Below, piece by piece: positions 56,356 to 64,000 of a DNA stretch of 64,000 nucleotides. How positions within the stretch are numbered: position 1 is the stretch's first letter; each line of letters begins with the position of its first letter. The notes under the pieces are model-generated. The model was given only the letters and a program-made list of their open reading frames with translations, had not been told where the DNA came from and made no database searches. The stretch is from Conchocele bisecta (taxonomy: Eukaryota > Mollusca > Bivalvia > Lucinida > Thyasiridae), in the NCBI GenBank assembly GCA_029237695.1, contig JAQRGA010000042.1, positions 372,001-436,000 of the forward strand, read 5' to 3'. The translations under genes were made by a program, and so were the position numbers.

Positions 56356-57414
56356 GTTGCTTTTGTAGCGGTCTGGCTTCCTGTTTCATCATATCGTGAC
56401 TAGCTGCTGTATTATACGCAACAGCCCCGTCAGTGGATACTCCGCAAGCTTGAATTCCGATAGTTCCTACCGTACTTTTATTATCAAGTTGTCCTATGCC
56501 TGAGTTTCTTATATTAATAGCAGCATTTATATCTCTATCAATATTTTTAGCTTTGCACTCCGGACAGTCAAATTTCCTTATATGTAGTGGTTTTTTACCT
56601 GTATTAGTTCTGCATACTGCACATATTTGAGAACTGGGAAACCACTTATCTATCTTGATTACAGTTTTACCTCTCCAGCTTGATTTATATTCCAGCTGTC
56701 TGTTTAACTCACTCCGGCTGGAATCTACTATTCCTTTAGATAGCCTTTTATCTTTCATCATACCTTTTATATTTAGATCTTCTAAACATATAATATCATA
56801 TTGATTGGTTATCTTGTTTGATATTTTATGCAGATAGTCTTTTCTTTGCTTTGATATCTTAGTATGGAGTTTTTGCACTTTAGTTTTTTGTTTTTTATAG
56901 TTATTGCTTTGAGGTGTAGTATCTCCTTTTTTTCTGCTATATTATTTTTTGGATAATCTTTTTTGAAGTTTTTTTAATCTCTTTTGGGCTTTGATTGTGT
57001 ACTTTTTATTCTCATATTTGATACCATCACTTGTTATTAGCAGGTGAGTTACCCATATCTATACCTACTGCATTTTTTGCTTTAATTGGTTCTGGTATGG
57101 CTATACCATCATCAACAAGTATAGATATAAAATATTGGTTATTCTATCTTGATATGGTAGCTTGTTTTAGAGCTGCATCCTTTGGTATCTCTCTATGAAT
57201 TTTTATTTTTATGCTATTATCTTTTCTAAATTTTGCAAAGTATACTCTATTATTAATTACTTTTACATCTTTGCGGACTGTAAAGCTTTGATTACTATTT
57301 CTTTTCGATAATCTAAGAAGTAATTATATAAAAATCTAGTTGAGCCGAAGTGTTTTTCTATTAGAGTGATTTGTGTTTTAGTTGGATAGATTCTATATTT
57401 ATATGCTTTTAACA
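56315..57414 (-). pseudogene. tnpB: IS605-type TnpB (OrfB), N-terminal half broken
   Basis: RNA-guided transposon nuclease relative of Cas12. The start near 57414 reads KAYKYRIYPTKTQITLIEKH, followed by an internal deletion of roughly 100 codons. Then come VYFAKFRKDN, GIDMG (first RuvC Asp), frame changes, and an intact C-terminal stretch (56878-56315) with ICLEDLNIKGM (RuvC Glu), zinc ribbon CAVC-x16-CPEC and DRDINAAINI (third RuvC Asp). At least two stops and frameshifts upstream make it non-functional. Its last codons run through a copy of the 30-bp repeat, as expected where the guide-RNA scaffold overlaps the tnpB end. No tnpA beside it. Confidence 0.85.
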
Positions 57415-57638
57415 CTCTTCACTTCTTTATATTTGCAGTCTTATTATAAATAATAACTATATACTACTACAATTATAATATACAAACTAAATAAGATGTT
57501 TTGTGAACTACCAAACTGCTAAAGACTATTGGGATTTCAGCTATTTTTAATAATTAAGAAACATCCTATCCCTTAATTTATGAACTTTTAATCCTCAGAA
57601 AATTTTTTAAATCTTCAATCTTCTCTCTACTTCTGCCA

Positions 57639-58030
57639 TTATATAACAAGCCTTTTAAATTCTCTGATAGATTCATAAACTCTTTCTGCGATAAACTGGT
57701 CAAACTTATCATACTGCTTTGATTCATGTCCTAACTTAAGAAAAAAGCTAATATATTCATTTCTTAATACCAACGGGATAATAGTAATAGAATAACCTGC
57801 TCTAAATAAAATTAAATTCATAAATAACCTGGCAATTCTTCCATTCCAGTCAATAAATGGGTGAATTCTAACAAACTCTCTATGAGCTAAAGGATGCTGC
57901 AGATACAGGATGCATTTCATCTACTGCAGCATTTACAGCTTTAATATAAAGAGATATTTCTCTTGGTATTTTATCATCTGCAGGTGGAATAAAAGAAGAT
58001 TTATTTTCACTAAATATCACCTTTTTCAAA
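57639..58030 (-). pseudogene. Fic-domain protein, frameshifted and N-terminally truncated
   Basis: The C-terminal frame has REFVRIHPFIDWNGRIARLF, the Fic catalytic motif H-P-F-x-D-G-N-G-R with the first Gly replaced by Trp. Upstream in another frame are FIPPADDKIPREISLYI and VNAAVDEMHPVSAASF, the normal preceding helices, joined by a frameshift near 57900. The N-terminal part is absent. AMP-transfer activity is therefore very unlikely. Confidence 0.75.
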
Positions 58031-58214
58031 AGAGTCTAAATTTAAATATATTAAGTTATTTAATATAAGGTATTAGATAAAATAAAACAAGTTTCTACCT
58101 TAAAGATAATTAATTAATCTTAGCCTGAAAGTGGATTATATTATGCTAAATAATCGAATACCTAAATTTATGTATATTAGATCTTTGTCAACTATATCGA
58201 TAAATATACTAGAT

Positions 58215-58399
58215 ATATATGACAGTAAGCAATATAAAGTTTAATTATATGCTTAACATAACACTATTACTAAATTTGGTATAACTATGAAAGCTAAAAG
58301 AAAGCCCGTTTATAAAAAAATACTCAGTAATATAAAAATAAAGATATCAAATAAAAGAATAGAGTTAAATAAGTTAAAGGGTTGGGCTTATTTTTTTTA
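58215..58399 (+). repeat. 185-bp direct repeat, copy 1 (leader and start of hydrophobic ORF 1)
   Basis: Almost identical to 59091-59275, exactly 876 bp away. It covers about 72 bp before the ATG and the first 38 codons of each hydrophobic ORF. The ORF bodies diverge after it. Confidence 0.85.
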
Positions 58400-59030
58400 T
58401 TTGGTTTTTTATTTGGTTGATTTAGTTTTGTTTTTCCTGTTTTTATTTTTGCTGTTTTATGGGATCCATCTTGTTCTTATGGGGGACCTTGGCTATTCTA
58501 CAACGACTTACTCGAATCTTGCATTATTTTTTATTTTCTTTTTCCTCCTTTATAAATTAATAGTCAGTAATATAAAAATAAAGAATAAAATAATAGAATT
58601 AAATAAGTTAAAGGGTTGGGCTTGTTTTTTTTCTTGGGTTTTTTGTTTGTTTGGTTTTGTTTTGTTTTTCCTGTTTTTGTTTTTTGTGCTTTTTGCTAGT
58701 CTCCCTTATGGTATTGGTCTTCATTTTGGTCTTGGAAGGGGCAATTTTATGATGGGTTACATGCTTTGGTTTTGTATTATTTTCTTTTTCTTGGTATTAT
58801 CGTTGGTTTTACTTTGTCTTCTTCGTTGGATTTATTGTTCGGTTAGTTTAGGTTCATTCGGATCCGTCGATTTGGTCTATTTTCTTTCTCTTATCGGTCT
58901 GTTCGTTTTCGTATCTATATTTTCTACGTTTGGTATTCATTTTTTTCCTTTATGGTTTGTGTACTTGATACCCCTTTGCCTTTATATTTTTATTCTTTTT
59001 CTTATTTTTAACATCATCACTTATTATTAG
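58287..59030 (+). CDS. Very hydrophobic twin ORF 1, unknown
   Basis: 247 residues. A basic N-terminal segment (KAKRKPVYKKILSNIKIKIS, then IELNKLKGWAYFF) precedes about six stretches composed mainly of F, L, V, W and I. The IELNKLKGWA-C/Y-FF segment recurs inside the protein around residue 105, so the ORF itself contains an internal duplication. The DNA is unusually rich in T and G on the plus strand. The last codons are antisense to a tnpB fragment (57025-57100 region). It may be a membrane protein or merely an open frame in low-complexity DNA; no ribosome binding site stands out. Confidence 0.35.
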   Translation: MKAKRKPVYKKILSNIKIKISNKRIELNKLKGWAYFFYLVFYLVDLVLFFLFLFLLFYGIHLVLMGDLGYSTTTYSNLALFFIFFFLLYKLIVSNIKIKNKIIELNKLKGWACFFSWVFCLFGFVLFFLFLFFVLFASLPYGIGLHFGLGRGNFMMGYMLWFCIIFFFLVLSLVLLCLLRWIYCSVSLGSFGSVDLVYFLSLIGLFVFVSIFSTFGIHFFPLWFVYLIPLCLYIFILFLIFNIITYY

Positions 59031-59090
59031 TAAGTTAGTTAATCCAATATCCATACCTATTGCATTTTTTGTTTTGATTGGTTAGATATA

Positions 59091-59275
59091 ATATATGACA
59101 GTAAGCAATATAAAGTTTAATTATATGCTTAACATAACACTATTACTAAATTTGGTATAACTATGAAAGCTAAAAGAAAGCCCGTTTATAAAAAAATACT
59201 CAGTAATATAAAAATAAAGATATCAAATAAAAGAATAGAGTTAAATAAGTTAAAGGGTTGGGCTTATTTTTTTTC
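59091..59275 (+). repeat. 185-bp direct repeat, copy 2
   Basis: Second copy of the leader and N-terminal coding segment described at 58215-58399. A fragment of tnpB-like sequence (59003-59085) lies immediately before it. Confidence 0.85.
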
Positions 59276-59708
59276 TTGGGTTTTTTCTTGGTTTGGTTTG
59301 GTTTTGTTCTTCCTGTCTTTGTTTTGGCTGTTATGTTTTTTTGTTTCGATCTGTCTTTTTCTGTCGAATTCATCTAATGAGCTTGGTCTTAGTTTTTTCG
59401 TTTTGTCTTTCTTTTTTTCCTTTTTCCTGCAATTATCGTTGGTTTTACTTGGTCTTCTTCGTTTGGTTTACTGTTTGGTTGGTTTGGGTTCATTCAGATC
59501 CGTCGAATTGGTCTGTTTTCTTTCTCTTATTGGTTTGTACATTTTTGGTATTCCTTTTTTTCCTTTATTGTTGCACTTGATACCCCTTTGCCTTTGCCTT
59601 TATATTTTTATTCTTATTCTTAACATCACTAATTCAATATCTATACCTATTGCATTTTTTGTATTGATTGGTTTTGGCTTGTTTCTTTGCTCCTGTTGCC
59701 TGTCTTGA
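59163..59708 (+). CDS. Very hydrophobic twin ORF 2, unknown
   Basis: 181 residues. The first 38 are identical to the twin at 58287, then four to five hydrophobic segments follow, partly shared with it (SLVLLGLLRLVYC, FLSLIGL, LIPLCL). It ends in the same antisense tnpB sequence (59620-59680). Product of a tandem duplication followed by deletions. Whether it is expressed is unknown. Confidence 0.35.
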   Translation: MKAKRKPVYKKILSNIKIKISNKRIELNKLKGWAYFFSWVFSWFGLVLFFLSLFWLLCFFVSICLFLSNSSNELGLSFFVLSFFFSFFLQLSLVLLGLLRLVYCLVGLGSFRSVELVCFLSLIGLYIFGIPFFPLLLHLIPLCLCLYIFILILNITNSISIPIAFFVLIGFGLFLCSCCLS

Positions 59709-59736
59709 ATCTTTATTATCTTTAATTATCTATATA

Positions 59737-60012
59737 GCCCAGTCCCATCGCCATAGCTTCTAACCCACCTCTCACCTATATGCCTCTCTGCATCTCTACC
59801 TGTACGGAAATGATAGCCAATTCCAAAAAATACAAAATAGTACGCTCTGAGGTTGTATTCCTTAGGATCTTTAATAACTTTGAGGATTTATCAAAGCTTC
59901 TCGTATATAATTATTTTTTCATCTAAATTATCAAAAAGAGCTTTAATTTTAAAATGATCCAAGATTGCTTTTATTAAGTAAATATTCCATTTTGCTACTT
60001 TTGAAAGTGTTA
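59737..60012 (-). pseudogene. Decayed ORF downstream of the MFS gene
   Basis: The minus strand reads ELTLSKVAKWNIYLIKAI, KALFDNLDEKIIIYEKL, two consecutive stops, VIKDPKEYNLRAYYFVFFGI, RTGRDAERHIGERWVR, YGDGTGLYR and stop, all in a single frame. The tandem TGA-TAA marks it as inactivated. Family not recognised. The rest of the 59709-60024 gap shows nothing else. Confidence 0.4.
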
Positions 60013-60024
60013 ATTCTGTATCTT

Positions 60025-61317
60025 TTATTTGTATAATTTTTTTCTTTTTTCTGATAGAGGCAGAGGTTTACAATTTGTTTCTTTAATGAAAAGCAAACAT
60101 ATAAATGAAATTACCACAGCAGCTAAAAATGAATAGTGAGCTGTACTCATTACAGCTATGTTTTTACTATAATATGCATTAATCAAAAGATGATTATTTT
60201 TAGTTAAATAAGGTATTAAAAATCCAGGAATAATTTGCATAAGTGAAAAACCTAAAAAAAGCAGAGTATTTGCAAATGCTATTGCAGTTCCAACGAAATT
60301 AGGATAAGAATTTTCTTTAACAACCGAGAAACCGATAGATACATTATTAGAAAACAGACCAAGAAAAAACATTAAAATAAATACAACAGGGGTAGAAAAA
60401 TTTATCGGTTGCAGGAGAATAACTAAACAGATAAATAAACCTATGCATATTGCGTATCCTACTGGTTTGCGTTTTCCCATTTTTTCAGATATCCATCCAG
60501 ATAATGGTGTCCCGATCGCAATACCTGCTAAAGCAGCAATGTTTAATAATGAAATTGTTTTAATTGATTGACCATACAGTTGCTGGTACTGCATATTCCA
60601 GAATGTAAAGAATGCAAGCATTGAACCGTAGCCTGAAGCTATCATAACTGAAGCAAGTACTACCTGTTTGTTGCAAATTGCTATAAATAAATTTTTCCAT
60701 ATATTTTTTTTAACTTTAGATTTTTCAATTTCTTCAATATAAGTTTTTGGGGGATGAGATTTTATTAATAACAGAACCAAAAGTGAAATTATAATTCCGA
60801 TAAATCCTGCAATAAAAATTTGCGGATTGGCAATGCTAAAAGAAGGCATAATTGATACAACTAAAAATCCTAATAAAGCAGCGATTAGACCATTAGTGCC
60901 AGAAGTCAAACCTGTTGCGATAGAGAACATTTTTGGCGGAAACCATCTGGCATTTAATATAACTGCACCTACAAATGTAAAAGTAGAACCTAGTCCCATG
61001 ATAACTGCAGCAAGATAGGCCATATATATAGAGTGTGAAAAACCTAGAAAAAATAGAGGTGCAGTAATAAGAACGGAACAAATAAACAGGATATATTTTA
61101 TACTGAATTTGTCAAGAATCAAACCTGCCGGAATTTGCATACATGCGGTAACTAAAGTGTATACTGCTATAATTTTACTTACATCATTGGTTGTAATTGC
61201 AAATGATGTGGAAATGCTTTTTGCCGCCATCCCAAATAGGATATTTATAAAAAGCGAAAATGATGCTAATAGTGTTGCTGTTCCCCATATTACCCATGCT
61301 CGTTTTGAATAATTCAT
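60025..61317 (-). CDS. MFS transporter
   Basis: 430 residues from ATG 61317, preferred over ATG 61323 because AAAGGA is then properly spaced. Twelve predicted membrane segments. MFS landmarks: the loop 2-3 D-K-F-S-I-K-Y motif, LSGWISEKMGKRKPVG in loop 8-9, and FARWFPP-type NARWFPPKMFSIATG in the first half. Substrate not evident; it resembles the broad nitrate/sugar-phosphate/metabolite class of small-genome bacteria. Same strand and next to the amidohydrolase gene, 168 nt away, so it could import that enzyme's substrate. Confidence 0.85.
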   Translation of the reverse strand: MNYSKRAWVIWGTATLLASFSLFINILFGMAAKSISTSFAITTNDVSKIIAVYTLVTACMQIPAGLILDKFSIKYILFICSVLITAPLFFLGFSHSIYMAYLAAVIMGLGSTFTFVGAVILNARWFPPKMFSIATGLTSGTNGLIAALLGFLVVSIMPSFSIANPQIFIAGFIGIIISLLVLLLIKSHPPKTYIEEIEKSKVKKNIWKNLFIAICNKQVVLASVMIASGYGSMLAFFTFWNMQYQQLYGQSIKTISLLNIAALAGIAIGTPLSGWISEKMGKRKPVGYAICIGLFICLVILLQPINFSTPVVFILMFFLGLFSNNVSIGFSVVKENSYPNFVGTAIAFANTLLFLGFSLMQIIPGFLIPYLTKNNHLLINAYYSKNIAVMSTAHYSFLAAVVISFICLLFIKETNCKPLPLSEKRKKLYK

Positions 61318-61491
61318 AACCATTCCTTTGGTCTTAATCGTTTAGTTTAATATTTAGTTTGATTATTTTTATTCCATACGGATTGTAGTAAAATCATTGG
61401 TTATATTCTTTTTTTTAGGGAGTCAATGGGATAAATTTAGCAAAACTATATGCCAATAAAATAATATAAATATTGACATATAGGATCAATT

Positions 61492-62898
61492 TTACATTAT
61501 TTGGCTTTTTTGTGATTTATAAATAGGAGCGTCATAAATAATTTTTTCTAAAGTTTTAGATGCATTTGCTGTTTCTTCCAATTCATTACATCCCGTCAAT
61601 ATGCCATTATCAAATACAATCTTACCGTTAATTATAGTTTTATCGACATAGGCAAAATGTCCGACTCTGCTTAGAAAGCTTTTTGGACTGTGATGAGTAC
61701 CTACATATTCAAGTTTATTCATATTTATCATAAATAAATCTGCTGCTTTATCTGTTTCAAGTGAACCAATATCACTCCTGCCTAATAGTTCAGCTCCTCC
61801 GTTTGTTGCTAATTTTAAATAATCATAGGCGGAAGGCATTGGATGATTTCGTTTGTTAGAAACAAGATTCTGTAATTGATAAGTTAGTCTTGGCAGTTCA
61901 AGAATATTTGAATTGTCATTGGAGGCAGATCCATCCAGACCAAGTCCTAACCTGAGACCTTTGGCTATCATTTGCGGAATATCAATAATATTAAAATGAC
62001 CCAATGCTACAGGGGCAGGACAATGAGAAAGTCCACTTCCTGTTTTTACAAGAGTATCTATCTCATTGTCTGTAAATTCCCATCCATGGGCAAACCATAC
62101 ATCTTTTCCTATAAAACCTATATCCTCACACCAGTTTAGACTTCTTTTCTCGTAGCGTTCTATCATCAATCTATTTTCACCTTCTCCAAGATGTGTATGC
62201 ATAAAAACTTTTTTAAATCTTGCCAAATTTACTGATTCAATAAATGTATCTTTGTATGATTGAGAAACGTTGCATGGTGCTATTACAATTTTTCTCATAG
62301 AATAATCAGAGTCATCATGATATTTTTCTATGATTCTGCTGCAGTCATTTAAAAAATTATCTGTGCTTTCGCATAATTCATCAGGAATAACACTGCCTTC
62401 AGACATTGGCATTGTATTGGTGCCTCTGCCTGCATGAAATCTGATACCAAGCTTTTCTGATGCATCGAACTGTCTATCTATTAAATCGTTTCCTGCGTGT
62501 TTATTAAAACAGTATTGATGATCAAAAACTGTAGTACATCCGTGTTTAATCAAATCAGCTATACTCACAAGGCTGCTGTAATATATAGAGTCGGAATCAA
62601 TTAAAGTAAAAAATTGATATATTATATGAAGCCATTCAATTACATCCATTTTTGTGAAGTCAAGTCCTGGATTATTCCTAACAAAAGATTGAAAGAAATG
62701 ATGGTGTGTATTTATTAAGCCTGGGTATATAAACATATCTTCAGCATCAATAATATCTGCATCTTGTTTGTTTATATTTTTAGCTATCCGGGCAATTTTA
62801 TTTTTGGTAATCAATAAGTCATAATTATAAAAAACTGAGTCATTATTATCGCATGTAACAATTGCTTTGGCATTTTTTATTAAAATATTTTTTGTCAT
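61492..62898 (-). CDS. Amidohydrolase, 8-oxoguanine deaminase / TrzA-AtzB type
   Basis: 468 residues of the metal-dependent aminohydrolase family. N-terminal composite domain, then the THHHFFQ metal site (residues about 63-69), GCTTVFDHQYCF, the HTHLGEGENR metal/catalytic block (His and Glu), WFAHGWEF, SHCPAPVALG and GLGLDGSASND with the metal-binding Asp. The H-H-H-x-x-Q motif, FHAGRGTN and the GSASND end resemble guanine-analogue (8-oxoguanine) deaminases rather than chlorohydrolases. It may salvage damaged purines with the MFS neighbour as importer; this is inference. AGGGAGC precedes ATG 62898. Confidence 0.85.
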   Translation of the reverse strand: MTKNILIKNAKAIVTCDNNDSVFYNYDLLITKNKIARIAKNINKQDADIIDAEDMFIYPGLINTHHHFFQSFVRNNPGLDFTKMDVIEWLHIIYQFFTLIDSDSIYYSSLVSIADLIKHGCTTVFDHQYCFNKHAGNDLIDRQFDASEKLGIRFHAGRGTNTMPMSEGSVIPDELCESTDNFLNDCSRIIEKYHDDSDYSMRKIVIAPCNVSQSYKDTFIESVNLARFKKVFMHTHLGEGENRLMIERYEKRSLNWCEDIGFIGKDVWFAHGWEFTDNEIDTLVKTGSGLSHCPAPVALGHFNIIDIPQMIAKGLRLGLGLDGSASNDNSNILELPRLTYQLQNLVSNKRNHPMPSAYDYLKLATNGGAELLGRSDIGSLETDKAADLFMINMNKLEYVGTHHSPKSFLSRVGHFAYVDKTIINGKIVFDNGILTGCNELEETANASKTLEKIIYDAPIYKSQKSQIM

Positions 62899-63059
62899 AA
62901 TTGCTCCCTGTAAAATTTATTGATATTTATGAAGTGACTACTCTCAGTAAAAACCATAATACTCTATTCTAATAGAAAACTGGTATGGAAATAATAATCG
63001 AGTAAACTTACACTTTCTGTAATATTATCATGATAAATTAATTGATTTTATCTATAGTA
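62899..63059. other. Short gap upstream of the amidohydrolase
   Basis: Nothing recognised beyond the expected promoter region of the minus-strand gene. Confidence 0.3.
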
Positions 63060-63464
63060 TATTCTACATGCTCATGTCCAGCTCTCTGAATGCCTTTTTT
63101 AAGTTAAGAAAGTTCGATTGCTTCGGAGTTATTTCCAAAAATATGTTATAAAAAAATACTATTTATCAATAAAGGGTCTGCGTTGTTAAGAGTCTCAAAT
63201 ATTTCTTGAAATAGTTTCTGTTCAAACTTCTGTTTTGCTAAGAAAATATACTTTATCCACCTGCTGGACTTTAAATATTTCTATTTTATGTTTAAAGAAA
63301 AATAACCGTATTTGTTCATGTAATACCTCTTGAGCTGTGGTCTGCTGTAAAGCATTGGCAATAATATGGTCTATAATTACGGGAATATCTTCATTTACCG
63401 CTTCCCTAAAACTAAGGAGTTTTTTTATTTCCTCTCGATACCTTTCAGCGGTTCTGCCTTTCAA
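63060..63464 (-). mobile_element. Tn3-type (DUF4158) transposase N-terminal remnant
   Basis: The 80-residue frame starts MKGRTAERYREEIKKLLSF and continues REAVNEDIPVIIDHII, the R-x-Y-R-x-x-I-x-x-x-L-G-F-R-E-A block of Tn3-family transposases. After a frameshift the minus strand continues KQKFEQKLFQEIFETLNNAD to about 63060. Fits with the resolvase remnants found at 42 and 51 kb. Confidence 0.65.
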
Positions 63465-63587
63465 TTAAATTATTTAATATAAAAAAAAATTTAATTTTTA
63501 ATGCAGTAGAAACATTTGATATTAAGTTTAATAGAATAGCTTTTTTTTTAATAAATGGGGGAATTTGATATAAATTTAAAAGTATAC

Positions 63588-63736
63588 TATAATTAGAAAA
63601 AACTGTTACTCAATTTGCTGAACGCATTGAAGTACACTTATAAGGCGGGATATGATAGGAATGAATTTAAAGGATACCCTATTCTGATTGTGTCTCATTG
63701 TACGTAAGCGATGAATTATATGGGTATATTCAATAT
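63588..63736 (+). promoter_or_regulatory. Conserved leader of the right-edge C-x-x-G peptide
   Basis: TATAAT at 63588-63593 inside AAAGTATACTATAATT, then ATAAGGCGGGATATGA, GAATGAATTTAAAGGATACC, CTCATTGTACGTAAGCGAT. These match, in order, the minus-strand leaders at 43.8-47.0 kb. The 5' arm of the hairpin is lost and the G tract is two bases. The leader is about 140 nt. Confidence 0.75.
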
Positions 63737-64000
63737 ATGAAAAGAACTTATTTATTATATTCACATCCAGTATTGATGCCATTGAATGATGTCCTGCTGA
63801 GTGCCTGTGGAACCGGGACTGCTGCTTCTGGAAACATGGTAGATTCAATGTGTACCGATGGGAGTTCGAACGACGGGAATCAGACATGCATGAATGGAGT
63901 TGGCGAAACATTTGCCGGAGTATGGGATTGTGCAGCCGGTCAGACGGCTGCGAGGACGGGCTACTTTGGTTGGTGCAGCGTGGGGCAGGGAAATGCTAAT
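63737..64000 (+). CDS. C-x-x-G repeat peptide F, 3' end outside window
   Basis: 88 codons open to the right edge. The leader reads MKRTYLLYSHPVLMPLNDVL, then LSACGTGTAASG, CTDG, CMNG, CAAG, CSVG. The P-V-L and aliphatic leader pattern parallels the N-K-P-V-L-I leader of the 43-47 kb genes, and the upstream control region is homologous, so it belongs to the same family though 16 kb away and inverted. Codon use in the body is GC-richer than the surroundings. No Shine-Dalgarno, as in the others. Confidence 0.65.
   Translation, partial: MKRTYLLYSHPVLMPLNDVLLSACGTGTAASGNMVDSMCTDGSSNDGNQTCMNGVGETFAGVWDCAAGQTAARTGYFGWCSVGQGNAN

Noticed and set aside
59163..59708. A recognised transporter or channel family for the hydrophobic ORFs
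   Set aside because: The sequences are low-complexity and show no family motif; their tails are antisense transposase sequence.
63606..63911. A minus-strand ORF opposite the right-edge peptide
   Set aside because: It is antisense to a better supported gene and its conserved leader; its content is a shadow.

Overview
The window is strongly AT-rich and looks like a chromosome segment from an anaerobic, probably host-associated or otherwise relaxed-selection bacterium. Intact housekeeping genes sit in a bed of decayed mobile DNA. Fermentative or anaerobic life is suggested by a complete NAD-linked bidirectional [NiFe] hydrogenase operon, ferrous iron uptake (FeoAB) and glycogen synthesis (glgA/glgC). 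The gene set (hoxEF-fused hydrogenase, a TPR+LysM lipoprotein, nusA-infB-rbfA-nrnA) would fit a PVC-type phylum such as Kiritimatiellota or Lentisphaerota. That placement is a guess, because no rRNA or other decisive marker is present.

Layout. 1-2.5 kb: feoA-feoB (feoB runs off the left edge) with a perfect palindrome upstream. 2.6-4.2 kb: two tandem uridine-phosphorylase-type genes, the second with an altered phosphate loop. 4.4-5.5 kb: an IS630 remnant and a broken TsgA-type transporter. 5.5-16 kb: argH, pgsA, rimO, glgA, glgC, a small conserved-looking gene, a frameshifted M50 protease, lspA and miaA. 16.2-21.3 kb: the hox operon (hoxF with a fused N-terminal E-domain, hoxU, hoxY, hoxH, hoxW). 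21.5-23.8 kb: IS91 and IS630 wrecks. 24.1-25.8 kb: an intact nickel/cobalt permease, plausibly the nickel supply for HoxH, followed by a dead rex repressor gene. 25.8-31.8 kb: nrnA, rbfA, infB, nusA facing rpsT and a LysM lipoprotein. 33.5-36.8 kb: a DEAD-box helicase and the cbpA-cbpM chaperone pair. 38.3-40.5 kb: ilvB-ilvH.

From about 40.5 kb to the right edge the window is accessory. It holds two serine-recombinase remnants, a MobF relaxase remnant, a tnpB pseudogene with three regularly spaced copies of a 30-bp repeat at its 3' end, a broken fic gene, a Tn3-type remnant and twin hydrophobic ORFs. A few genes in this region are intact: a 1208-residue SIR2-domain protein (probable anti-phage NADase), a phospholipase-D-like membrane protein, an OB-fold secreted protein, a SIMPL protein, an MFS transporter and an amidohydrolase.

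The most unusual content is a family of small proteins built from C-x-x-G repeats behind a conserved leader peptide with a K-P-V-L-I type motif. Five genes or gene remnants lie at 43.4-47.6 kb, four of them in a tandem amplification of roughly 720-770 bp units. A divergent member lies at 42.9 kb and another begins at 63.7 kb on the opposite strand. Several share an extended -10 promoter and a long conserved 5' untranslated leader that contains a hairpin with compensatory changes and a variable poly-G tract. They look like ribosomally made, possibly modified peptides or a diversifying surface/secreted peptide family. No maturation enzyme is visible in the window.
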